NCBI GenBank assembly: GCA_031269645.1
Contig: JAISYW010000037.1
Span: 1-13,539 of the forward strand
Source of the DNA: Holosporaceae bacterium
GTDB taxonomy: Bacteria; Pseudomonadota; Alphaproteobacteria; UBA3830
DNA length: 13,539 nt
Direction: 5' to 3'
In this document: in pieces, positions 1-6,737 of the stretch
Numbering within the stretch: position 1 is the stretch's first letter
Layout: the number at the start of each line of letters is the position of its first letter
The notes under the pieces: model-generated
The model's database searches: none
What the model was told of the DNA's origin: nothing
What the model saw: the letters and a program-made list of their open reading frames with translations, nothing else
Position numbers and translations under genes: made by a program

Positions 1-29
1 TTTAATTCCGCACTATAACGACTTCCCAT
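1..29 (-). CDS. Transposase OrfA start (IS3-like), partial at window edge
   Basis: An ATG at 29-27 (minus strand) is preceded by a strong Shine-Dalgarno, GAGGAG, with about five bases of spacing. Only nine full codons are visible, giving MGSRYSAEL before the window edge. A basic start followed by RYSAE-F/L-K is the usual opening of IS3-family OrfA proteins (transposase_8 helix-turn-helix, PF01527), which bind the element's terminal repeats. OrfA alone would be about 90-170 residues, so nearly all of it lies outside. The call depends on a very short peptide plus the IS-like terminus at 117; another gene with a similar start cannot be excluded. Confidence 0.45.
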
Positions 30-117
30 ATTTTCTCCTCTCTTTCCTTCAACTTCCATTCTACGCTATTATACCTTCTTTGTACTCTTCCTTTGGTCTA
101 ATCTTTGGGGTGCACCA
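1..117 (-). mobile_element. End of an IS3-family (IS150-like) insertion sequence, partial
   Basis: Read on the minus strand from base 117, the sequence starts TGGTGCACCCCAAA and continues with a TTAGAC word. This resembles the terminal repeat of IS150-group IS3 elements, which start with TG and carry TGCACCC followed by TTGGAC. About 90 bp inside this end a reading frame opens that begins like an IS3 OrfA. A good -10 box (TATAAT, rc of bases 68-73) lies between the end and that frame. Only one end is in the window, so the opposite repeat and the target duplication (which would start at base 118, TAC...) cannot be checked. The element points away from the neighbouring guanylate kinase gene. 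The family assignment rests on my memory of the terminal pattern and on nine codons. Confidence 0.45.
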
Positions 118-193
118 TACCATTCTAAAGGATGATTATTGTTATAAATTGCATGCGTCATGAGAATGGATAAAGATAATAGAAGGAACAACC

Positions 194-772
194 ATGAGAT
201 ATGGATATTTGTTTGTAATTTCTGGTCCGTCTGCCGTTGGAAAAACATCGATAATTAACGAAATATTAAAACTCGATAATTCATTAAAACAAGTCATTAC
301 ATGTACTACCCGTCCCATGCGAAAAACCGAGCGACAGGGAATAGATTATTATTTTATGTCTAAAAAAGAATTTTTAACTAGAGAAAGAAATGGAGATTTT
401 ATAGAATTTTCAGAAGTTTATGGCAACTATTACGGGGTTATGCTGTCTTTAATTATGGACAAGGTAAATAATTGCGAAAATGCGCTTCTGTCGGTCAATT
501 GGGAAGGATTTGCAAAAGTAAAAAAAACTATCGGCCAAAACGTTTATGGATTTTTTATTAACCCTCCGTCAATACAAGATTTGGAACTTCGTATAAGATC
601 TCGCGGAACGGACTCTCGAGAAATAATTAATCACAGACTGAGCATGGCTATGGAAGACATGAGTCATTCCAATATATTTGACTTTTGTGTTGAAAATAGA
701 GACATAACTACTGCGGCAAATCATATTCTTGAACAAATTAACATCATAAAACAAACTAACGAATATCATTAA
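194..772 (+). CDS. gmk: Guanylate kinase family protein, divergent
   Basis: Guanylate kinase transfers phosphate from ATP to GMP (or dGMP) in the cytoplasm, making GDP for nucleotide supply. The 192-residue length is near the usual 200. Visible features are the P-loop GPSAVGKT (residues 11-18), the TTRPMRKTE stretch with the two GMP-phosphate arginines R40 and R43, DYYF (51-54), E71 and GNYYG (77-81), and a lid with RSRGTDS. Several GMP-side positions are unusual: the Thr/Ser normally following NYYG is V82, and the near-invariant LDIDWQG is LSVNWEG (99-105), so both aspartates are lost. A GAAGGA ribosome site precedes the ATG. The M48 protease gene follows only 4 bases after the stop. The fold is certain; normal GMP kinase activity is likely but less certain because of the substitutions. 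Confidence 0.88.
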   Translation: MRYGYLFVISGPSAVGKTSIINEILKLDNSLKQVITCTTRPMRKTERQGIDYYFMSKKEFLTRERNGDFIEFSEVYGNYYGVMLSLIMDKVNNCENALLSVNWEGFAKVKKTIGQNVYGFFINPPSIQDLELRIRSRGTDSREIINHRLSMAMEDMSHSNIFDFCVENRDITTAANHILEQINIIKQTNEYH

Positions 773-776
773 TTTC

Positions 777-2081
777 ATGAGAACAGCGCGTATTTTTGTA
801 ATATCTATTTTATTCTGTGTATCTATAAATGTTTATGCGAATTTGCAAATTATACGAGACGCGGAAATTGAAGAAACTCTCGCTGAAATAGTCAAGCCTA
901 TCTTTTCGGTGGCCGGCCTTCGCCAAGAATCTGCCAAAATTTTTGTTATAAATTCAAATATTATCAACGCATTTACTATCGGAAACGGATATATTTTCGT
1001 TACTTCCGAATTGCTTTTACATTTTGAAAATCCGTTGCCTCTTATCGGTATTTTATGTCACGAAACTGGACATATTGCAGCCGGTCATATTAATCGACAT
1101 ATCGGTCTTCTACAGCAACGCGCCAATAGCTTTATGGTGGTCATGCTTGCGGGTATTTTGGGCGCCGCGCTCACCGGTTCGCAGGACATGATTGCTCTTT
1201 TGTTGGGATACGCGATGACTGATGAAAGATTTTACCTAAAATTTTCTAGAGGAGAGGAGTTAGCAGCTGACGCTTTGGCCGTATCATATCTGGAAAAGTT
1301 GGGCTATAGCGCAGATGTTTTAATCGAATCGTTTTATACTTTTCAACAAATGGAAATTCTCAATGGTGACGCAAATTTACCTGTTTATATTATGACTCAT
1401 CCAAAAACAAATGATAGGATTTCCGCTCTTCAAAAATATGCAAAAAATAAGCGATACGTGGCCAAAGAAAACACATTGAAAAAGTATAAACGTTTAATAA
1501 TAAAACTGAAAGCTTATTTGAGAAAACCGGATTTATCTACACAAATTCCAGGCGATAATTATTCGAGAGCAATTTACTTTCATCGCACCGGCCAAACTAA
1601 AAAAGCCATTGCTTTATTACAAGATTTGCTAAAAAAATCCCCTAATGATTTGTACTATAAGGAAACTTTGGCTCAAACTTTTTATGAATCTGGACTACTA
1701 GATGAATCAATTAAAATATACGAACAGATTCTTGGCAATAACGTTAATATTTTAATAAAAATTGACTACGCGAATGTTTTGATAGAAGCAAACAAAAAAA
1801 TAGATAAAGCAATATCAATTCTCGAATCCGCTAAATATATGGATCATCTCAATAGCGATATCTTCAGGTTGTTGGCGAAGGCCTATGGCAAAAAAGGCAA
1901 AGAAGGATTATCCTTTTTCATGCTTGCTCAAGAGCAGATTTTTTTGCATAACTACAAAAACGCGCACGAACTATTAGTAAATAGTCTAAATAAATTGGAT
2001 AAAAAAACTGAAACTCTCCAGTATAAAAAGGCCAAATATCTTAAAGAATTAATAGAGCGAGACTATAAGCAGTATTTATAG
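777..2081 (+). CDS. Periplasmic M48 metalloprotease with TPR-like C-terminus (BepA/YfgC-like)
   Basis: This is a zinc metalloprotease of family M48, resembling BepA, which degrades or helps assemble outer-membrane barrel proteins in the periplasm. Residues 1-21 form a signal peptide (MRTARIFVIS..., cleavage likely after VYA). The zinc site is HETGH at 95-99, with the third ligand probably E161 in GEELAAD and the conserved HPKTNDRI at 208-215. A hydrophobic stretch at about 118-145 is also found in relatives. From about residue 260 to 400 the sequence is helical with TPR-like repeats (for example AIYFHRTGQTKKAI and ETLAQTFYESGLLDESI), as in BepA. No Shine-Dalgarno is seen at the start, which lies 4 bases after gmk, so translational coupling is likely. 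The M48 assignment is firm; equivalence to BepA is inferred from domain order. Confidence 0.9.
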   Translation: MRTARIFVISILFCVSINVYANLQIIRDAEIEETLAEIVKPIFSVAGLRQESAKIFVINSNIINAFTIGNGYIFVTSELLLHFENPLPLIGILCHETGHIAAGHINRHIGLLQQRANSFMVVMLAGILGAALTGSQDMIALLLGYAMTDERFYLKFSRGEELAADALAVSYLEKLGYSADVLIESFYTFQQMEILNGDANLPVYIMTHPKTNDRISALQKYAKNKRYVAKENTLKKYKRLIIKLKAYLRKPDLSTQIPGDNYSRAIYFHRTGQTKKAIALLQDLLKKSPNDLYYKETLAQTFYESGLLDESIKIYEQILGNNVNILIKIDYANVLIEANKKIDKAISILESAKYMDHLNSDIFRLLAKAYGKKGKEGLSFFMLAQEQIFLHNYKNAHELLVNSLNKLDKKTETLQYKKAKYLKELIERDYKQYL

Positions 2082-2097
2082 AGTATATGACGACCAG

Positions 2098-2970
2098 CTA
2101 AAGCGATATTCTTTTTTCAAACACTGGTATTAGGGAAAACAAATAATACTTCTTTATAGTTTCCCACTCGTATACTTTTATAATCGGAATACCAAATAAT
2201 TTGTAGAATATTTTACTTCTTATATAGTACTTTTCATCACAATTAATATGATGAGATCTAGAAAATTCTATAAAATCCGTCCGAGCGGTTATTAGGTCTT
2301 TTTGTTTTTTATCATGCATTTGCCTGGTAGTTGATTCATAATTCACCCAATAATAGTAAACCGTATCGGAAACGGTAACTAATGGACCCAAATAGTATAG
2401 CGCTCGAATTGTAAAGAAGACGTCTTCGAAATATACTCCTTCCGGAAAACGTATTTTATGTTTTTCAATGTCTTTTCTTTTATATATTTTATTATACACA
2501 TAACACTTGCGAGGGGTTTCTGTTATGGCGTATTTATCTTGTGTTAGCGAATAAATTTCTTCTTTTTTGATATCTAATTTTTTTCTTACCCTAAAAAATG
2601 GATATTTTCTTATGATGCCACAACAAGCTATACTGGCGCTGTATTTTTTGGCGGCATTGTAAAGTTTTTCGAAATAATTTATGTCTATCCAGTCATCGCT
2701 ATCGACAAAACCAATATATTCGCCCTTGACTATATTCATACCAGAGTTTCGGGCGGCTCCTTGACCGCGATTATCTTGATTAACGATAGTAATTCTTTTA
2801 TCTAGAGTCGAGTATTTTTCTAATATACTTAAAGAATGATCTGTTGATCCGTCATTTACGCAAATTATTTCCAAATCGCTCAAACTTTGATTGACGACGC
2901 TATCCAAACAGCGAGCCAAAAATTTTTCCGCATTATAAATCGGAATAATAACAGAAACTTTTGGCGACAT
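2098..2970 (-). CDS. Family 2 glycosyltransferase (GT-A fold)
   Basis: An inverting glycosyltransferase that moves a sugar from a nucleotide-sugar donor, most likely onto LPS or another surface glycan on the cytoplasmic side. The N-terminus VSVIIPIYNAEKFL is the classic GT2 opening. It is followed by NDGSTD (39-44), a GQGAARNSG stretch (69-77), the metal-binding DSDD (90-93) and a probable catalytic ED (182-183) in VYFEDVFF. The 290-residue length fits a single-domain WcaA/LgtF-like enzyme. There is no clear transmembrane segment. The donor and acceptor cannot be read from sequence. It lies downstream of kdsB on the same strand but has a recognisable promoter of its own in the 74-bp gap, and a GGAAAG ribosome site precedes the ATG. 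It converges with the protease gene, with 16 bp between them. Confidence 0.9.
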   Translation of the reverse strand: MSPKVSVIIPIYNAEKFLARCLDSVVNQSLSDLEIICVNDGSTDHSLSILEKYSTLDKRITIVNQDNRGQGAARNSGMNIVKGEYIGFVDSDDWIDINYFEKLYNAAKKYSASIACCGIIRKYPFFRVRKKLDIKKEEIYSLTQDKYAITETPRKCYVYNKIYKRKDIEKHKIRFPEGVYFEDVFFTIRALYYLGPLVTVSDTVYYYWVNYESTTRQMHDKKQKDLITARTDFIEFSRSHHINCDEKYYIRSKIFYKLFGIPIIKVYEWETIKKYYLFSLIPVFEKRISL

Positions 2971-2999
2971 AATTTACACTTTCCAGATCGCAGACATTA

Positions 3000-3028
3000 T
3001 TATTATGCAAAAGACATCATACACTCAA
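3000..3028 (-). promoter_or_regulatory. Sigma70-type promoter for the glycosyltransferase gene
   Basis: On the minus strand TTGAGT (3028-3023) and TAATAA (3005-3000) are separated by exactly 17 bases, about 30 bases upstream of the glycosyltransferase ATG at 2970. This suggests the gene can be transcribed independently of kdsB. The match is by eye only. Confidence 0.5.
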
Positions 3029-3044
3029 TAATATAATTACCAAA

Positions 3045-3791
3045 TTAATACGCCCTTACTTTTTCTCTAGCATAATAATCGAGAACCTTTTTTAAATCAT
3101 CTTCCGTATCGACGCTAATCGGGGGCTCTTTATCTACCACAGTAATTCCAACCGACATACAGTTATCTAACATCCGCAATTGTTCTAATTTTTCACTCTT
3201 TTCCAGCTTACTTACCGATAAAGCCATGTATCGTTGTAGCGATTTTGCGGAAAAACCATATATTCCTACATGATGGAAATACGGCCCTCCATATGGCACC
3301 GGCATTCTACTAAAGTAAAGCGCTGTTCCTCTATTTTCTTCTTTAAATGAAATGACCGGTTTTACCACGCTATCCAATAAATAAGAATCATCCTTTATAG
3401 GAGCCGCCACGGTGATCATATCATAGTCAGAATCTTTTATAATTTCCTGCGTAGCCGTAAAAACAAATTCTGCATCAATAAATGGCATATCGCCTTGTAC
3501 GTTTACGATGAAATTATATCTATCAGATACATCCCAGGAATCCCAACCATAAAATACTCTATCAGTTCCGCTTGGCAAAGTCGGGTCCGTAATAACGGCA
3601 ACGCCTCCGGCCTTTTCTATAGCGCTTGCTATTTCTTCTCCATCGCATGCAACGATGACGTCTCCAACACCGGCGTGCAACACGCTTTCGTATGTTCTTA
3701 CTATCAATGGCTTTCCACCTATATCGGCAAGCATCTTTCGAGGCAGTCTTTTGGAACCAAGACGAGCGGGAATAACAACTAATACACCCAT
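3045..3791 (-). CDS. kdsB: 3-deoxy-manno-octulosonate cytidylyltransferase (CMP-Kdo synthetase)
   Basis: KdsB activates Kdo by joining it to CMP from CTP in the cytoplasm, the step needed before Kdo is added to lipid A. The 248-residue length is typical. Diagnostic motifs are IPARLGSKRLPRK near the N-terminus (nucleotide-binding loop), LPSGTDR (72-78), NVQGDMP (97-103), HHVGIYGF, EKLEQLRML and the terminal ISVDTEDDL. The acidic residue often found in QGDEP is methionine here, a variation also seen at this position in other KdsB proteins. An AGAGAAG ribosome site precedes the ATG. The gene begins 32 bases after tRNA-Leu on the same strand and probably shares its transcript. Its presence implies that the cell makes Kdo-containing LPS. 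Confidence 0.96.
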   Translation of the reverse strand: MGVLVVIPARLGSKRLPRKMLADIGGKPLIVRTYESVLHAGVGDVIVACDGEEIASAIEKAGGVAVITDPTLPSGTDRVFYGWDSWDVSDRYNFIVNVQGDMPFIDAEFVFTATQEIIKDSDYDMITVAAPIKDDSYLLDSVVKPVISFKEENRGTALYFSRMPVPYGGPYFHHVGIYGFSAKSLQRYMALSVSKLEKSEKLEQLRMLDNCMSVGITVVDKEPPISVDTEDDLKKVLDYYAREKVRAY

Positions 3792-3823
3792 GAGCTTCTC
3801 TTTTCTAATTAAAGGCCAAATTA

Positions 3824-3908
3824 TGGTGCGGTCGAGAAGACTTGAACTTCCACGAATAGCTTCATAGCGACCTCAACGCTACGCGTCTACCAATTCCGCC
3901 ACGACCGC
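3824..3908 (-). tRNA. tRNA-Leu (anticodon GAG)
   Basis: The minus strand folds as a class II tRNA. The acceptor arms are GCGGTCG and CGACCGC, with discriminator A and an encoded CCA (3826-3824). The D-arm contains the leucine-type GGCGGAATTGGTAGACGC. The anticodon stem TAGCG/CGCTA closes the loop TTGAGGT, giving GAG for CUC/CUU codons. A long variable arm follows, then the T-arm with TTCAAGT. It lies 32 bases upstream of kdsB. Confidence 0.97.
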
Positions 3909-3947
3909 GAATACCACATATCCGAGTAAACCATAAAATTTTAAGAA

Positions 3948-3977
3948 GTATTAGCATATAAATTCGAGATAGTCCAA
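3948..3977 (-). promoter_or_regulatory. Probable promoter for tRNA-Leu and kdsB
   Basis: On the minus strand TTGGAC (3977-3972) and TAATAC (3953-3948) are 18 bases apart, about 40 bases upstream of the mature tRNA 5' end. Both boxes are reasonable sigma70 matches, and no other good pair was seen nearer the tRNA. Confidence 0.4.
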
Positions 3978-4100
3978 TTAAGATTATAACATTATAAAAA
4001 TTAACGCGTTTTCAATGAGTTCACACAATCTAGTTATCTGTTTTCTCCTATTTCATGAGAGATTGATTTAATTTAAAGAGATTATGATTATTTTTCCAAA

Positions 4101-4115
4101 AATTCATGATGAATT
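4101..4115. repeat. 15-bp palindrome, possible weak terminator for tag
   Basis: AATTCAT-G-ATGAATT has perfect 7-base arms around a single centre base. Read on the minus strand, in the direction of tag transcription and about 100 bases past its stop, the stem runs straight into a short T tract (GAATTTTTGG). A weak, AT-rich intrinsic terminator is possible; an operator-like site is the alternative. No GC-rich stem is present. Confidence 0.3.
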
Positions 4116-4214
4116 GTATGAAGTTAATGCTTTTATAAAGACCTGTTGCGAAAACCATTCTGGAATCCTCATTTTCTGATGTTAAAAAAGTTTTAAGCCA
4201 TAATTGCCGCCTAT

Positions 4215-4775
4215 TTAAGCAAACACGTCAGACCGCCTACAAAAACAAGCCGTTTCATGATCGTTCATCATGCCGATTGCCTGCATGAAAGAGTAGATTA
4301 TAGTCGAGCCGACGAATTTAAATCCGAGCTTTTTAAGGTCATTACTGAGTTTGTCTGATATATTGCTTCTGGTTATTATTTTGGAAGCCTCATTTATTAT
4401 TGGGTTATAATCAACGTATTCCCATAAAAAATCGTTGAAAGATCCGCGCTTTTTTATCTTTAAATATGCTTTTGCATTTTCAATAACAGCAGATATTTTT
4501 AGACGACTTCTTATAATTCCGGAATCATTCAGCAGCGCGTTAATTTTTGCGTCGTCGTAGGTAACTAAAATTTCAGGATTAAAATTATCGAAGACTTTTC
4601 TCATATACTCTCGCTTTTTAAGTATCAACTTCCAGCTCAAACCACATGATTTGCCTTCTAAAATCAATATTTCCAACAGTTTTTGATCATCGTGAAGAGG
4701 TCTCCCCCACTCCTCGTCGTGGTATTTTTTGAGCAGTTCGTCTGAATTAGCCCAGGCGCATCTTTTTGTCATCAT
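4215..4775 (-). CDS. tag: DNA-3-methyladenine glycosylase I
   Basis: TAG removes 3-methyladenine from alkylated DNA, opening base-excision repair. The family signature runs through the protein: RCAWA near the start, YHDEEWGRPLHDD, LEGKSCGLSW followed by ILKKRE, the GIIRSRLKI helix, DLKKLGFKFVGSTI and QAIGMMNDH. The structural zinc ligands are visible as the Cys of RCAW, the His of YHD, and the His and Cys of NDHETAC. The frame stays open to 4808, but the family begins at M-x-RCAW, and a weak AAAGAAAATA precedes the twin ATGs at 4775/4772, so I start at 4775 (186 residues). Starting at 4808 would add an 11-residue tail with no ribosome site. It appears to be a single-gene unit. Confidence 0.95.
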   Translation of the reverse strand: MMTKRCAWANSDELLKKYHDEEWGRPLHDDQKLLEILILEGKSCGLSWKLILKKREYMRKVFDNFNPEILVTYDDAKINALLNDSGIIRSRLKISAVIENAKAYLKIKKRGSFNDFLWEYVDYNPIINEASKIITRSNISDKLSNDLKKLGFKFVGSTIIYSFMQAIGMMNDHETACFCRRSDVFA

Positions 4776-4844
4776 TATTTTCTTTTCAATCCATTGTTGT
4801 GGGTGCATAATATTTCAGCATTTACGAAATAGGAAGGTTAATTT

Positions 4845-4913
4845 ATGAAAAAAAATCGATGTATACGTTGCCAAGACAATGCTTCTCGATTCCAAACCGA
4901 ATATTTGGCGTAG
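4845..4913 (+). CDS. Possible 22-residue small ORF upstream of the MBL-fold gene
   Basis: An ATG at 4845 follows a near-ideal Shine-Dalgarno (AGGAAGG, 4831-4837) with seven bases of spacing and opens a 22-codon frame ending in TAG. The peptide begins MKKNRCIRCQDNAS and contains one C-x-x-C pair. It ends 30 bases before the next gene's ATG. It could be a real small protein, a leader peptide for the downstream gene, or the remains of a longer gene. No family is recognised. Support comes only from the ribosome site and position. Confidence 0.3.
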   Translation: MKKNRCIRCQDNASRFQTEYLA

Positions 4914-4943
4914 AATGGTTACGCAATTACGTAAGGTAATACA

Positions 4944-6065
4944 ATGCATTCGAGAATTTTAAGAAAAATAATAGGAATTGTATCGATAACGCTTGACTTA
5001 CTGTCGGTAATCGGGATTTTTGCAGTTTTGTATCTACAACTTCCGATGTTCGGTGAATTACCAAAAGGAGAACGTTTGGCGAGAATTAAGAAATCTCCAA
5101 ATTTCAAAAACGGCAGATTTTGCAACCAAAGCGAAACGCCAATAATGTCTGCTAATCCGATAAAAACGATTTTAGGATTTATTTTCGCCGGCAATCGACG
5201 TCCAAAAAGTAAATTACCAACCGTACTGACAGATCTTAAAAATCTCGATCTTCAAGAGGATGAGTTGGTGTGGTTCGGTCATTCGTCCTATCTCATTCAT
5301 CTTAATGGTAAGAATATTTTGGTTGATCCGATTTTTAGCCGAGTATCGTCGCCAATTTTGTTTTTTCCACGAGCTTTCGCAGGAACAGATGTTTATCAGG
5401 CGAAAGACATGCCAGAGATTGATTATTTGCTAATTACCCACGACCATTGGGATCATCTGGACTATGAAACTATACTGAAGCTCAAACCTAAAATCAAAAA
5501 AATCATCTGTGGGCTCGGAGTTGGAGCTCATTTGGAATACTGGGGATTTGACAGTAGGCAAATCGTCGAAATGGATTGGAACGAAAAAATTTCTCCGGAA
5601 GTTGGTTTTTCTTTTTATTGTCTACCAACCAAACATTTTTCCGGACGCGGAATATTCCGCAATAGAAGCCTCTGGGCGTCTTTTTTAATAAAAATCGACG
5701 ATTTTAGTATATATGAGGGCGGCGACAGCGGATATGGTTCCCACTATGCCGATATTGGCGCCAAATTTGGTCCAATTAATCTTGTGATCTTGAACAGCGG
5801 TCAACATGACAAAGATTGGAAATACATCCACATGTCTACGAACGAAGTGATAAGAGCATCACGGGATATGCGAGCAAAAATGCTGCTGCCGGTTCATATC
5901 TGCAAGCTCGTACTAGCAAATCACGGTTGGAAAGAGCCGCTCATGGAGCTGTCGCTGCTGACCAACGGAGAAAAATTCCAACTGCTAACTCCCGTTATCG
6001 GCGAAAAAATAAATCTTCGATCGAAAAAACAAATTTTTAGCAAATGGTGGGAGAATTTTGAATGA
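4944..6065 (+). CDS. Membrane-anchored MBL-fold hydrolase, NAPE-PLD/UlaG-like
   Basis: A 373-residue metallo-beta-lactamase-fold hydrolase of the group that includes N-acyl-phosphatidylethanolamine phospholipase D and UlaG-like proteins; bacterial members are mostly of unknown substrate. An N-terminal hydrophobic segment (about 8-34) probably anchors it in the inner membrane. The fold starts with WFGHSSYLI and DPIFS (110-132). Metal ligands appear as HDHWDH (166-171), H231 in TKHFSGRG, D261 in GDSGYG and H318 in PVHICKL. IHM (295-297) and a later NHGWKEP match the family. The usual PVHWG(T/K)F reads PVHICKL here, so residues beside the last ligand differ. A GTAAGGTAA ribosome site precedes the ATG. 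Phospholipid hydrolysis is a possibility only; the substrate is not shown. Confidence 0.87.
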   Translation: MHSRILRKIIGIVSITLDLLSVIGIFAVLYLQLPMFGELPKGERLARIKKSPNFKNGRFCNQSETPIMSANPIKTILGFIFAGNRRPKSKLPTVLTDLKNLDLQEDELVWFGHSSYLIHLNGKNILVDPIFSRVSSPILFFPRAFAGTDVYQAKDMPEIDYLLITHDHWDHLDYETILKLKPKIKKIICGLGVGAHLEYWGFDSRQIVEMDWNEKISPEVGFSFYCLPTKHFSGRGIFRNRSLWASFLIKIDDFSIYEGGDSGYGSHYADIGAKFGPINLVILNSGQHDKDWKYIHMSTNEVIRASRDMRAKMLLPVHICKLVLANHGWKEPLMELSLLTNGEKFQLLTPVIGEKINLRSKKQIFSKWWENFE

Positions 6066-6287
6066 GATCGTTATTGGGTTCAACGTATCTTCCGGCAATT
6101 TCGGAATAAAATGCAAAATAGAAATAGGCTGTATGGATCATAATACAGTATCCCATAACTGCCTTGTTCTCAATTTCTTCCACACTATTTGTAATTGGAA
6201 ATATTGTATACGCTAGCCTCAAAAAGAACCTATTGTTTTCAGCGAAGATTATACTATTCTAAGAATTAGATGGAAAAGAGGTAAGAT

Positions 6288-6617
6288 ATGCCGATGTTTT
6301 CTTTTAACAAATCTTCATGTGAATCAAGGTTAAACGATATTTTGCAAGATAAATTTTTTAAAACCGCTCGTAGAAATAAAATTCTTGCGAAATGGGCCGG
6401 AGGAAGACTCGGTTACAGCGGCCTCACCCTCGAAAAATATATTCGGAACACGATTTTTTATTATCTTTTGATACCAAGCGATAGAAAAATCATTTCTCGC
6501 ATTTTATCAGATTTTAAAAAAGCCGGTATTCATACAACAGAAGGAATAATACGACAAAAAATACGAGCAATTGAAGAAAGAATTAAAAATAAAGCGCACC
6601 TAAAAGATGTTAATTAA
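6288..6617 (+). CDS. ATPase inhibitor subunit zeta (DUF1476)
   Basis: A 109-residue protein matching the alphaproteobacterial zeta subunit, which binds F1-ATPase and blocks ATP hydrolysis when the proton gradient falls. The family core is clear: an N-terminal helix with F-x-x-x-ARRNKILAKWA (residues 24-37), then GRLGYSG, a Y-rich helix, a DF-x-KAGI segment and a C-terminal IRQKIRAIEERI helix. The inhibitory part in characterised members is the extreme N-terminus, which here (MPMFSFNKSSCESRLND) keeps the short polar character but is less acidic than I recall for free-living relatives. A strong ribosome site, AGAGGTAAG, precedes the ATG. It stands alone, converging with the antiporter gene. The family supports the alphaproteobacterial origin of the window. 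Confidence 0.82.
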   Translation: MPMFSFNKSSCESRLNDILQDKFFKTARRNKILAKWAGGRLGYSGLTLEKYIRNTIFYYLLIPSDRKIISRILSDFKKAGIHTTEGIIRQKIRAIEERIKNKAHLKDVN

Positions 6618-6737
6618 ATTATCCGTTAATAAGCGAAAATGCAGACGTTTCGGTCATCATTCTATACTACTTCAAAAGAAAAATGCATAAGAAACTATCT
6701 TAAAAACAAAAAACAAAACCGTTGCAGGATTATATTT

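Larger units (their letters stand above)
3909..4214. other. Intergenic gap between tRNA-Leu and tag
   Basis: About 306 bases with no credible gene. It holds the likely tRNA-Leu/kdsB promoter near its left end and a 15-base palindrome at 4101-4115. The rest is AT-rich sequence with only short frames, the longest of them about 30 codons without a convincing ribosome site. A word AGACCTGTTGCGAAA at about 4139 recalls some IS5-type ends, but no partner repeat or transposase fragment is present. Confidence 0.6.

Noticed and set aside
3495..3867. Two + strand frames of 95 and 70 codons across kdsB and tRNA-Leu
   Set aside because: They are antisense to kdsB, and the second runs into the tRNA; the SRRLELPRIAS ending is the familiar false peptide from a tRNA complement.
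4139..4160. AGACCTGTTGCGAAA word resembling ends of some IS5-type elements
   Set aside because: No inverted partner was found in the window and no transposase fragment surrounds it, so it may be chance.
4919..4934. TTACG-CAATTA-CGTAA inverted repeat before the MBL-fold gene
   Set aside because: Five-base arms beside the ribosome site are too short to argue for an operator in AT-rich DNA.
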